From assembly GCA_009908535.1 (NCBI GenBank), contig JAAAOD010000222.1, forward strand, positions 1 through 13,560: DNA of 13,560 nt, given 5' to 3'. This DNA is from Verrucomicrobiota bacterium. Its GTDB lineage: Bacteria; Verrucomicrobiota; Verrucomicrobiia; Opitutales; Oceanipulchritudinaceae. Positions 1 to 6,708 of the stretch are shown here, piece by piece. A program made the translations under genes and the position numbers. Below the pieces are notes generated by a model. It was not told the DNA's origin. It searched no databases and saw nothing but the letters and a program-made list of their open reading frames with translations. How positions within the stretch are numbered: the first letter of the stretch is position 1; each line of letters begins with the position of its first letter.

Positions 1-775
1 AGGGTTCTGCCGCCGGAATTCGGACAACCCTGAGCACGCGGACTCCCTTCTCCGCGACATCCGCAAGGGCATGCGCGGCGTTGCGCCCGCAACCGTAAAG
101 GTCGCCGGAAGCGGTGAGGAACAGGGAATGGCTGTTTTGCGCCGCGGCGATCGCCACTACCTGTTTTCCTTCAAAACCGGGGATCAAGGTCGGAACCGCA
201 ATCTGCTCTCGGAGGCCAAGGCCGAGGACACCATTCCTGTTCAGTCCCATTCCGTACACCCGCCCGTCCTCGCTGAGGACAAGGGTATGGGCGTTTCCGA
301 TGGCGACGTCCCGCACACGAACGCCGTCGGGGAGAGGAACCCGCACCGCCTCGCGTCGCTGTTTTGTGTCACCGAGGCCGAGTTGCCCGTGGTCGTTCGG
401 TCCCCACATGAAAAGGAGGCCCCCCGCCGTGAGGGCGGCACCGTCGTTCTGTCCGCTGGCCACCTTTACAACAGTTTGCCCATCAAGGCCGCGGACCGGC
501 CGGGGACTCGGGTTGTAGTCGGCGCGGGCGAGCAGCGAATCGGGGTCCTTTCCCGGAAGGACCTTGTCGTCAATCGGCCGCCCGAGCTTCCCCCCCACAT
601 AGGAGGAAGGTCCCGTCGCCTTGTGTAGGTCCTGACCCGTGGAGTAGACGATACCGTCTTCAATCCAGTAAGTGTGGTGGTTGCCACCGGCAACATCGCT
701 GATGCCTGCGGACAGGCCATGGGCGAGAAAGGGCAGAAGGGTAAGGAGAAGCAGAAGGGATCGGCTGGGTTTCAT
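1..775 (-). CDS. RCC1-repeat exported protein (3' end beyond window)
   Basis: The minus frame stays open from the ATG at 775-773 to the left edge, giving 258 visible residues. It starts with a clear Sec signal peptide: K3 and R5, then a leucine-rich core with LLLLLTLLPFLA at residues 7-18 and cleavage near AHG/LSAG. Three RCC1-type blades follow. The best is residues 111-136, with a G-L-L-F-M-W-G-P-N-D-H-G-Q-L-G-L-G core. The others start near 166 (D-G-R-V-Y-G-M-G...G-V-L-G-L-G) and 219 (G-D-L-Y-G-C-G). RCC1 repeats form seven-bladed beta-propellers; in bacteria the exported forms are mostly of unknown role, so no function is assigned. The gene lies 33 nt behind the TonB-dependent receptor in the same frame and has no convincing Shine-Dalgarno, so it probably depends on the upstream message. 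More blades are expected outside the window. Confidence 0.85.
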   Translation of the reverse strand, partial: MKPSRSLLLLLTLLPFLAHGLSAGISDVAGGNHHTYWIEDGIVYSTGQDLHKATGPSSYVGGKLGRPIDDKVLPGKDPDSLLARADYNPSPRPVRGLDGQTVVKVASGQNDGAALTAGGLLFMWGPNDHGQLGLGDTKQRREAVRVPLPDGVRVRDVAIGNAHTLVLSEDGRVYGMGLNRNGVLGLGLREQIAVPTLIPGFEGKQVVAIAAAQNSHSLFLTASGDLYGCGRNAAHALADVAEKGVRVLRVVRIPAAEP

Positions 776-808
776 AATGCTGTTCGGGTTCTCAATGAAT
801 AGGTTATC

Positions 809-3346
809 TTAAAATCGAAGAGAGGCACCAAAGGAAAAGGAGCGGCCCTGTTGATAAGGATTGAACCGGGTAACCGGCACGTTGGGGACGAAATTAAAGA
901 CATTGTCGATCCTGAGCCGCAACTCGAGGCGGGTGTCGGCCGGGGCGGATATCCGCCACTTGACGACGGCATCAAGGACGAACTGATCGGCAAGGGCCTG
1001 CACCTCGTAGACCTCGAAAGGCGACCCTTCCTCCCCGGCGATATCGGTCAACTCCCCTGTATCGACGATGCGTTCATATGCCGGTCGAAAGCGCCCCCGC
1101 AGCGAGGTGGTCAAGGCCCCCTCAAACCAGTTCGCGATCCAGGTCCCGCTGATGTAGGAAGGTGTATTGTAATTCTCACGCTCGATATTGAGCTCATTGT
1201 AGCCGATTAAACGACCTTCGAAGAAAACCCGGTCGGTTTCACGTCCGAGGTCGGTGTTGGACAGAAGCGTATCGGTTCCGGGTGCGATCTCATTTTCGGA
1301 GAGGGTTGTGGACAGGGTGAAGGTGCTGTTGCCGATCGTTTTCGCCCACTCAAGGGAAAGCGAGCGGTATTCCCCGGAGCCACGGTTCGTCAGCTCGTAG
1401 CGTTCAAAGCGGAGGGTCTCCCCTTGCTCGTTCGTATCCGTTTCGACAATGGGCTCAGAGCGGGCGAATCCGTCCTTTGTCCGCCGGAGCAGTCCTTTGA
1501 TGCGGATCTCCCCGAGGCTCCATACCGTTGCCGTCAGCCCGAGGCTGGCTTCATCGGAGTACGGGGTATCAAGATCACTGCCACTGTACCGGGTGGAGCG
1601 GGTCTGTCGAACAAGAGCGAAATCGCTCACCGTGACGGAGTTGGTTGCCGCGTCAAAACCGAGGTTTCGCTTATAGACAAAATTGTCCGGATCCTGCTCG
1701 CGCAAAGCGTACAGCAGCTGGTTCTTGGCGTAGTAGCGATTGAGTCCCACCGTAACCGCCAACCCGTTCGGAAACTCGGCCGTCAGGCTGCTGCGCGGGG
1801 CCGGATTCCCATTGCCGAGGAAATCGTCGTAACTGAGCCGTAATCCGAGGGCCGGGCGAAGGGTGAGCCAATCCTTCACGACAAACCTTCGCTCCAGGTC
1901 GAAGAAGGCCGCAGTCTCGAAAATGTCCGCCTCCGCGGAAAAAGCACGGTAGTCGTTCCGTTCAAGAAGAACCTGCTCATCCGCGATCACGGTGCCCTCG
2001 ACGGGATTCTCCTCCACAAGGCTCCCACCCGGAGGCAGGGCGACGGCGACGCCATCCCGGTAGCCGAAGAAGGTCTCGGGCCGCCCGCGTTCAGCGGAAA
2101 GAAAACCGAAGTTCAGCCCCGTGGTGATCCGGCCCACCTCCATTGACCACCGGTGTTTCACGGAAACCTCCGTTTCCCGCTGACTGCTATGAAAATCCCC
2201 GAACCCCCCGCGGAGTTTTGTCAATTCGTCGAAGGGATCCTCCGTGATGGCCGGCGTTTCCGCGTAGATAAAATGATCCGCTTCCTCCTCCCGGTCATTG
2301 TCCGTCGTCGTGTGGCTGAGCAGGATTTCAAGCTCGCGGTCCTCCCAGTCCGTCGTCCACCTCAGCTTTGTCGTCGATCCGCCGCCGTATTGACGGTTCA
2401 GCTTGCTTCGCCAGTATTGGTCCTCGTAGGGCGTCCACAGGGTGGAAAGGCTCAGCAAAGAACGATCCCCGATATCGACGGCCACCTTGGCGAGGATGTT
2501 GTCGCGCACGGTGCTGCGGGTACGCCGCTCCGGAAAATAGCTCGAGGAAAGGGCGTCCCTCGTCACGTCCGCCACGGCCCGGTTGAAGGAAAAGAGGGTC
2601 CGCAGGCCCTCCCGTACCGGCACATCGAGGTCGAGGCCAACCCGCACCCGCGTGAATGCCGTGGGCTGGGGAAATTCCTTCACAGGCGGTGTCCCCCGGT
2701 CGATCCGATCCGCGTCGAGCAGATAGTCGACAAAATCGGAGGAGGCGTAGTCGACCTTGATCCTCCCCCCGAATTCGTGGGCGGGATCGCGCGTCCGGGC
2801 GACCACCACGCCGCCGAGAAAGTCCCCGTATTCCGCCGGCACATTCGCGTCGTACACCTCGAGGCCCGCCAGCAGATCGGCATCAATAAAAACCGACTGC
2901 ACCGAGGCGGGGACTTGATTGAACCCTCGCTGAGACAAGCTGTCGAGGAGGTTGTTGGTCCCCACCCCGTCGATCACGAAATTATTCTCTCCCGGCCGGG
3001 CTCCGGAAATGGAGATCTCGGCCGGCTGGAGGTTGCCGAGTTCGTCCGGTCCGAGCCGGAAACGGCGGTTGGAAAACTGCACATTCGGCAGGGTTTCCAG
3101 CAACTCGTTCGGGTCATAGCTGCTGTCCCCTAAGGCGGCGATGTCCTCCTCGCGGAAGCTTCGCACACCGATTTCCCCCACCGCAAACTCCTTTTCTGCA
3201 CTTCCCTCCACCCGTGTTGAGGGTATCCGCATCTCCACAACGGTCTCCTCTCCGCAGAGAAAGGAATGCCCGGTTCCAAGGCAAAGGTTCAGGATCACGT
3301 ATCCGATTATTCGATACGCCTTCCCTCCCTGGGAAGAAAATCTCAT
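809..3346 (-). CDS. TonB-dependent outer-membrane receptor
   Basis: The 845-residue protein has the layout of a TonB-dependent receptor, which imports a ligand across the outer membrane using TonB energy. A signal peptide covers about residues 1-32, with hydrophobic core IIGYVILNLCLG. E-T-V-V-E-M at 34-39 is a plausible TonB box. The plug spans about 60-190, with N-E-L-L-E-T-L-P-N-V at 80-89 and I-S-I-S-G-A-R-P-G-E-N-N-F-V-I-D-G-V at 111-128. The rest is a beta-barrel of alternating strands, ending R-I-D-N-V-F-N...F-G-A-S-L-R-F with the terminal phenylalanine usual for barrels. There is no N-terminal carboxypeptidase-regulatory domain and no FecR-interacting signalling domain, so it is not an obvious SusC or sigma-regulating type. 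Its ATG overlaps the stop of the HAF gene as ATGA, which implies translational coupling. The substrate is unknown; sugars, siderophores, cobalamin and peptides are all possible. Confidence 0.93.
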   Translation of the reverse strand: MRFSSQGGKAYRIIGYVILNLCLGTGHSFLCGEETVVEMRIPSTRVEGSAEKEFAVGEIGVRSFREEDIAALGDSSYDPNELLETLPNVQFSNRRFRLGPDELGNLQPAEISISGARPGENNFVIDGVGTNNLLDSLSQRGFNQVPASVQSVFIDADLLAGLEVYDANVPAEYGDFLGGVVVARTRDPAHEFGGRIKVDYASSDFVDYLLDADRIDRGTPPVKEFPQPTAFTRVRVGLDLDVPVREGLRTLFSFNRAVADVTRDALSSSYFPERRTRSTVRDNILAKVAVDIGDRSLLSLSTLWTPYEDQYWRSKLNRQYGGGSTTKLRWTTDWEDRELEILLSHTTTDNDREEEADHFIYAETPAITEDPFDELTKLRGGFGDFHSSQRETEVSVKHRWSMEVGRITTGLNFGFLSAERGRPETFFGYRDGVAVALPPGGSLVEENPVEGTVIADEQVLLERNDYRAFSAEADIFETAAFFDLERRFVVKDWLTLRPALGLRLSYDDFLGNGNPAPRSSLTAEFPNGLAVTVGLNRYYAKNQLLYALREQDPDNFVYKRNLGFDAATNSVTVSDFALVRQTRSTRYSGSDLDTPYSDEASLGLTATVWSLGEIRIKGLLRRTKDGFARSEPIVETDTNEQGETLRFERYELTNRGSGEYRSLSLEWAKTIGNSTFTLSTTLSENEIAPGTDTLLSNTDLGRETDRVFFEGRLIGYNELNIERENYNTPSYISGTWIANWFEGALTTSLRGRFRPAYERIVDTGELTDIAGEEGSPFEVYEVQALADQFVLDAVVKWRISAPADTRLELRLRIDNVFNFVPNVPVTRFNPYQQGRSFSFGASLRF

Positions 3347-4860
3347 GGCCGCACCGAAAGCCGCCAGAAGCTGGCTCGCCCGTTCATGGGAATGGTCTCC
3401 ACCGCCTCCGCGGGCGTGCTGCCGGCGGGGTCGGGGTCAATGGCAGCTTCGAGCACCGTGCGTTCGTAGCCACCCCGTCCGTCCGCTTCGTAGAAAATGA
3501 CATTTTCAAAGGCTTTTGCAAGGTCCCCGGTCTTCTGCAATTGGTAGCTAACCGGTTCCGATGGTTGGCGGGTAAAACGCAGGCGAAGTTTCCCCGGAGT
3601 CAGTTGCTCAAGGCGCGGGTCGACCGTGGCGGCGATGGCGGCCAGATCGGGAGGGGGTGCGAGCTCCGCCCCGGAAAGTCGCACAAGGTATGCCTGCCGT
3701 TGCGGCCGGTTGCTGGCATCGGATCGATAAGTGCCGGCCACCGTAAGCCCGTCATCCGATATGGCCACCGCCGTCTCCAGCCAGCCGCTTCCCAGCATCG
3801 CCGCTTCGATCCCGGCCACATCCTGCAGGCGCCCCATGCCTGTGGCCTCCGTCCAGAGGAAGGCCTCACTGCCACGCTCCGTCCGTGCCGTTCCCACAAT
3901 GACAGACCCGTCAGCGTTCACTGCTTCAGCCGTAGCCACGGTCTCTCCTCCCGGTAGATCACCGAGGTCAACCATACCTCCGGCAGCGGTCCAGAGGAAG
4001 GCCACTTGCTCGCCTGCCTCATTCCTTGCCTGGCCGACGACCACGGCCCCGTCCTTGGAAATCCCCTCCGCCGTACTGTTGAAAACAGGATCCTGCAGAT
4101 CTCCGAGACCGGTCATGCTTTCCGTGTCGAGGTTGTAGGTAAAGGCCTCCGGGGCCGCGCTCCCGCCTGGCCGCAGGCCCGACCAGCTCATGCCGGCAAT
4201 CCGGCTTCCATCCCGGTCCACTGCCCGCCCCGAGCTGTAGGACGGCTTGAATTGCGCCTCGGGTATAGGCCCGTTGCTCAGGTTTCCCATTGGGGAAATC
4301 CCGGTTTCCTCGGTCCAGTAAAAGGCCTCGTACGGTTCCTTGGCCTCATTCGTCTGCCCGTGGCCGGTGACAAGAGTGCCGTCACCCGAAACCGCGTTCG
4401 CCGTCATGTTCACCGTCGCGAAAAACCCGAACTTCGAGTCGCCCGCCGGCGTCAGCAGTTGAACCTTGTAGCCGCCGTCCGGCTGCCGCGTCCAGACCGC
4501 CGCCTCGTCCCGCCCGAAACTGAAATTTTCGCCCTCGCCGACAATGACGGCCCCATCGTCACTGACGTCGCGTGCCTGTGTCCGCTCGTAGGTCTCATCC
4601 GTGAAGGGCAACGGAACCCAACCAGTGGCTTCCGTCCAGTAGGCCGCCCGGGTCGTAGCATCGCTGCCGTCGGTGGTGAGAGTCTCCGTCGTGCCCACTA
4701 CGATCGCCCCGTCCGCCGTCAGGCCGGCCGCCGAGGATTGCACCCGCCCGCCCGGTAGATCCCCGAGCAGCTGCAGCGTTCCCGCCGCACTCCAAAGAGG
4801 AAGCAGCGCGGCCCCAAGGACCACGCCGCCTCCCCGAACAGAACAGCGATGCAAGGCCAT
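3343..4860 (-). CDS. HAF-repeat exported protein
   Basis: I start this protein at 4860 (505 residues), not at the longer in-frame ATG at 4986. From 4860 it begins with a signal peptide (M-A-L-H-R-C...G-V-V-L-G-A-A-L-L-P-L-W-S-A-A-G). It also has a GGAGG 13 nt upstream and begins 1 nt after the preceding stop. Residues 28-395 hold about seven HAF-type repeats (probable extracellular repeat family). Their recurring pattern is G-D-L-P-G-G (33-38, 300-305), A-x-x-x-S/N-x-D-G-x-x-V-V-G (44-56, 97-108, 263-276, 312-323) and A-F/Y-x-W-T-E-x-T-G (73-80, 179-187, 333-341). The last 105 residues are different: a strand-rich tail containing L-R-L-R-F-T and ending in R-A-S-F-W-R-L-S-V. HAF proteins are exported and probably propeller-like; their biochemical role is not established. 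It overlaps the receptor gene by 4 bp. Confidence 0.85.
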   Translation of the reverse strand: MALHRCSVRGGGVVLGAALLPLWSAAGTLQLLGDLPGGRVQSSAAGLTADGAIVVGTTETLTTDGSDATTRAAYWTEATGWVPLPFTDETYERTQARDVSDDGAVIVGEGENFSFGRDEAAVWTRQPDGGYKVQLLTPAGDSKFGFFATVNMTANAVSGDGTLVTGHGQTNEAKEPYEAFYWTEETGISPMGNLSNGPIPEAQFKPSYSSGRAVDRDGSRIAGMSWSGLRPGGSAAPEAFTYNLDTESMTGLGDLQDPVFNSTAEGISKDGAVVVGQARNEAGEQVAFLWTAAGGMVDLGDLPGGETVATAEAVNADGSVIVGTARTERGSEAFLWTEATGMGRLQDVAGIEAAMLGSGWLETAVAISDDGLTVAGTYRSDASNRPQRQAYLVRLSGAELAPPPDLAAIAATVDPRLEQLTPGKLRLRFTRQPSEPVSYQLQKTGDLAKAFENVIFYEADGRGGYERTVLEAAIDPDPAGSTPAEAVETIPMNGRASFWRLSVRP

Positions 4861-4861
4861 C

Positions 4862-5887
4862 TCAGGCGCGGCGCCTCCGACGGCGGATGACGAGGACAAA
4901 ACCCGCCGCCCCAAGGGCAAGGGCGGCCAGACCGGGCTCCGGAACGACATAGGCGCCGTCCGCGTCGTCCGCCCAGCCAAGTTCACCGTCCAGCCAGAAG
5001 AATTCGCTTACCCTGTCCGACCCGGGACCTCCGTTCAGGGCCGCTTCATCCAGGACCACCGCAAGGCTGCCGTCAGGATTCCCCGGATCGAAGCTGAATA
5101 CGGCATCCGAATCCGATTCGTAAAAATAAACGAGCCCGTCCGGTGCCGCGAAGATATCCCCGAAACCAATGCTGCCGTCCGTATCATCCGATAACGCGTC
5201 GATCGAAACCGAGGAGAAAACCGTTCCACCGCTGCCCAACGACAGGTCCCAGAAGAATAGGTCGTCCGTCTGGCTGCTGCCGATGTACAGCGTGTCGCCG
5301 GAAAGCCCCAGGGATCCGCTGATCCGGTCGTCCCCGGTCAGAGCCGCCAGATCCGTGCTGTTCAGCAATTCCGTGAAGGCCCCCGCGCTCGATATACTCA
5401 GAATCCGGTCGTTCCCCGAATCATACGCAAATCCGCTCCCGTCCCCACGGAAAATCGTGTTCGAGGTGATCGGATCCGTCGTCGAACTCACCTGCGTCGT
5501 CGTTCCTGTCGCAATCTCCGTGTCGTAGATCGCGTTCCCGAAAAAATCCAGATACCGCAACGTCGAACCCCCGTCGACCACCGTGAAGCCGTACTTCACG
5601 CCAATGCTGCCCCCTCCGGTCGCCGCCCCGATCTGCCCCGGCGTCGCCACCACCGAAAACTGCCCCGTTCCCGCATCATACGCCGTAATCCCCGCCCCCA
5701 CGCTCGGAAGCCCGCGTACGAAACTGTACACCGTCGACCCGCTCGTCGCCGCCGTGTCGAAAAACGGAGTCGCAAAGGCGTCCCCCCCAAGCCCCGCGTT
5801 CGCTTCCGCTTCCGTAAACAGTTCCAGATATTGCCCGCTCGCCGCCAACGGCAGCAGACCCAGAAGAATCGTTCCTGATTTGCTCAT
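4862..5887 (-). CDS. PEP-CTERM surface protein, propeller-like
   Basis: First gene of the minus-strand operon, 341 residues. A signal peptide (M-S-K-S-G-T-I-L-L-G-L-L-P-L-A-A-S-G) leads into a serine-, glycine- and aspartate-rich body. That body has repeated strand patterns such as L-Y-I-G-S-S-Q-T-D-D-L-F-F-W-D and L-V-Y-F-Y-E-S-D-S-D-A-V-F-S-F-D, resembling NHL/YncE-type beta-propeller blades. The C-terminus is a textbook PEP-CTERM signal: V-P-E-P at 315-318, a hydrophobic span at 319-334, then six arginines and A. In this family an exosortase (EpsH/XrtA type) cleaves at the motif and the protein goes to the surface or exopolysaccharide matrix. No exosortase gene is in this window. An AAGGA lies 11 nt before the ATG. 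The coding for the arginine tail also contains the ribosome site of the next gene. The ligand and any enzyme activity are unknown. Confidence 0.88.
   Translation of the reverse strand: MSKSGTILLGLLPLAASGQYLELFTEAEANAGLGGDAFATPFFDTAATSGSTVYSFVRGLPSVGAGITAYDAGTGQFSVVATPGQIGAATGGGSIGVKYGFTVVDGGSTLRYLDFFGNAIYDTEIATGTTTQVSSTTDPITSNTIFRGDGSGFAYDSGNDRILSISSAGAFTELLNSTDLAALTGDDRISGSLGLSGDTLYIGSSQTDDLFFWDLSLGSGGTVFSSVSIDALSDDTDGSIGFGDIFAAPDGLVYFYESDSDAVFSFDPGNPDGSLAVVLDEAALNGGPGSDRVSEFFWLDGELGWADDADGAYVVPEPGLAALALGAAGFVLVIRRRRRRA
4874..4878 (-). promoter_or_regulatory. Ribosome binding site that sets the HAF-gene start
   Basis: GGAGG on the minus strand ends 13 nt before the ATG at 4860. It is embedded in the CGG-AGG arginine codons of the PEP-CTERM tail. 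It supports the short start over the in-frame ATGs at 4950 and 4986, which would put the signal peptide deep inside the protein. Confidence 0.55.
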
Positions 5888-5898
5888 TTTCTGCTTTT

Positions 5899-5904
5899 TC
5901 CTTT
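5899..5904 (-). promoter_or_regulatory. Ribosome binding site of the PEP-CTERM gene
   Basis: AAAGGA on the minus strand ends 11 nt before the ATG at 5887. It is the only purine-rich Shine-Dalgarno-like stretch in the leader and supports this start. Confidence 0.6.
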
Positions 5905-5939
5905 CTTTTGGTTCAGAATGACTCGAGAATGCGACTTAA

Positions 5940-5960
5940 TCTCAGTTATTGGACTTGAGA
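5940..5960. promoter_or_regulatory. Dyad that could be an operator
   Basis: TCTCA at 5940-5944 and TGAGA at 5956-5960 form a perfect 5-bp inverted repeat with 11 bp between, so the centres lie about 1.5 helical turns apart. A further GT/AC pair lies inside with one bulge. It covers the -35 candidate of tonB and lies between the two divergent genes, where a repressor could control both. A related ACTCGAGA palindrome is at 5921-5928. No regulator gene is in the window. Confidence 0.25.
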
Positions 5961-5982
5961 CAAGGTTTTTTTCCTCGATAAC
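5955..5982 (+). promoter_or_regulatory. Candidate sigma70-type promoter for tonB
   Basis: TTGAGA at 5955-5960 (5 of 6 to TTGACA) is followed after 16 nt by GATAAC at 5977-5982 (4 of 6 to TATAAT). Transcription would start near 5989, only about 8 nt before the ATG at 5997. The message would then be nearly leaderless, which fits the absence of a Shine-Dalgarno there. This is a pattern match only. Confidence 0.35.
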
Positions 5983-5996
5983 CATAGATTTTTTTC

Positions 5997-6692
5997 ATGA
6001 CGGCAGGCCTCGACCACCACCTCAACCTCCTCCACCGACGGGCGCGGGTGCTGAGCATGGCATGGGCGGCACCGTTGGCCCTTCTCACGTTTCTTCTGGT
6101 CGGAGGGGCCATTCCACAAACGAGTCCACGCACGGAGAAGGCAGCGGCGTCCCTTCCCGAGGTGAACGTGGCGTCGGACGCGCGGCCTCCCCGGCCGGAA
6201 CAAACCACAGCGAACAGGACAGCCCGGGAGCCGCGACAGACGATTCCACGGATCCGGCAGCCGTTGCGGGTCGAGGAAACGTCCCGGCCGGTGCTCAGGC
6301 CCATGGATGGCACGGCCGCGGATACGGACTTCCGGAGCTTGACCTCCCGGCAATCCCTTCGGGAAATCGAGGAGGCTCTCCGCAATGTCCGGCAAAGCAT
6401 TGCCCTCTCGGAGCTGGATGCAGTGCCGCGTCTGGTCGCAAGCCCGCCCTTTCCCTATCCGCGGGCCCTGACGCGCCGTGGGATCCTCGAGGGCAAAGTG
6501 GTCTTCCAACTGCAAATTTCCATGGAAGGCGAGCCGCGGGTACTGAAAATCCTTTCCGCGGACCATCCTCTTCTCTCCGAGGCCGCCCTCCGCTGGCTGG
6601 AAAACTGCCGCTTTACAGAGCCCCGTTACCGCGGGAAAGCGACCGACGCCCGCGGCCAGTGGACGGTCACCTTTGCATCGGAGCGGCCGTAA
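5997..6692 (+). CDS. tonB: TonB-family energy transducer
   Basis: The 231-residue protein has TonB architecture: a short basic cytoplasmic tail (1-20) and one membrane span at about 21-38 (MAWAAPLALLTFLLVGGA). A periplasmic linker of about 100 residues is rich in P, R, E and T. A C-terminal TonB domain covers about 145-228. That domain shows S-P-P-F-P-Y-P at 149-155, R-R-G-I-L-E-G-K-V-V-F at 160-170, a predicted V-x-L-x-I/S turn, then L-L-S-E-A-A-L-R-W-L...C-R-F at 192-206. TonB spans the periplasm and passes proton-motive energy from ExbB-ExbD to outer-membrane receptors, most likely the one encoded at 809-3346. The family's S-x3-H signature in the membrane helix is not visible, and no exbB or exbD lies in the window. 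No Shine-Dalgarno precedes the ATG; a start at 6057 would remove the basic tail and is less likely. Confidence 0.85.
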   Translation: MTAGLDHHLNLLHRRARVLSMAWAAPLALLTFLLVGGAIPQTSPRTEKAAASLPEVNVASDARPPRPEQTTANRTAREPRQTIPRIRQPLRVEETSRPVLRPMDGTAADTDFRSLTSRQSLREIEEALRNVRQSIALSELDAVPRLVASPPFPYPRALTRRGILEGKVVFQLQISMEGEPRVLKILSADHPLLSEAALRWLENCRFTEPRYRGKATDARGQWTVTFASERP

Positions 6693-6708
6693 GCGACTAC
6701 GTCCGCTT
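6691..6708. terminator. Weak hairpin between convergent tonB and phoU
   Basis: AAGCG (6691-6695) pairs with CGCTT (6704-6708). Two further pairs are possible inside, past one bulged C, leaving a 3-nt loop at the junction of the two stop codons. Neither side is followed by a T-run, so it is a poor intrinsic terminator. It is listed only because the two units must end here and no better structure is visible. Confidence 0.2.

Larger units (their letters stand above)
5888..5996. promoter_or_regulatory. Divergent AT-rich promoter region between the receptor operon and tonB
   Basis: This 109-bp stretch separates the PEP-CTERM start (minus) from the tonB start (plus) and is much richer in A+T than the flanking genes. 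It is the only intergenic space in the window large enough for promoters, so it probably drives both units. On the minus strand I see only weak candidates (TTGTCT at 5963-5958 with GATTAA 16 nt downstream, a poor -10). No reading frame of merit lies inside. Confidence 0.6.

Noticed and set aside
2153..3133. Plus-strand open frame (326 codons) opposite the TonB-dependent receptor
   Set aside because: The minus-strand receptor has plug and barrel features across the same bases. The plus frame is an antisense shadow.
3945..4765. Similar stretches encoding G-D-L-P-G-G at two places, as a DNA repeat
   Set aside because: The similarity is short and explained by HAF-repeat protein motifs; it is not a mobile or regulatory repeat.
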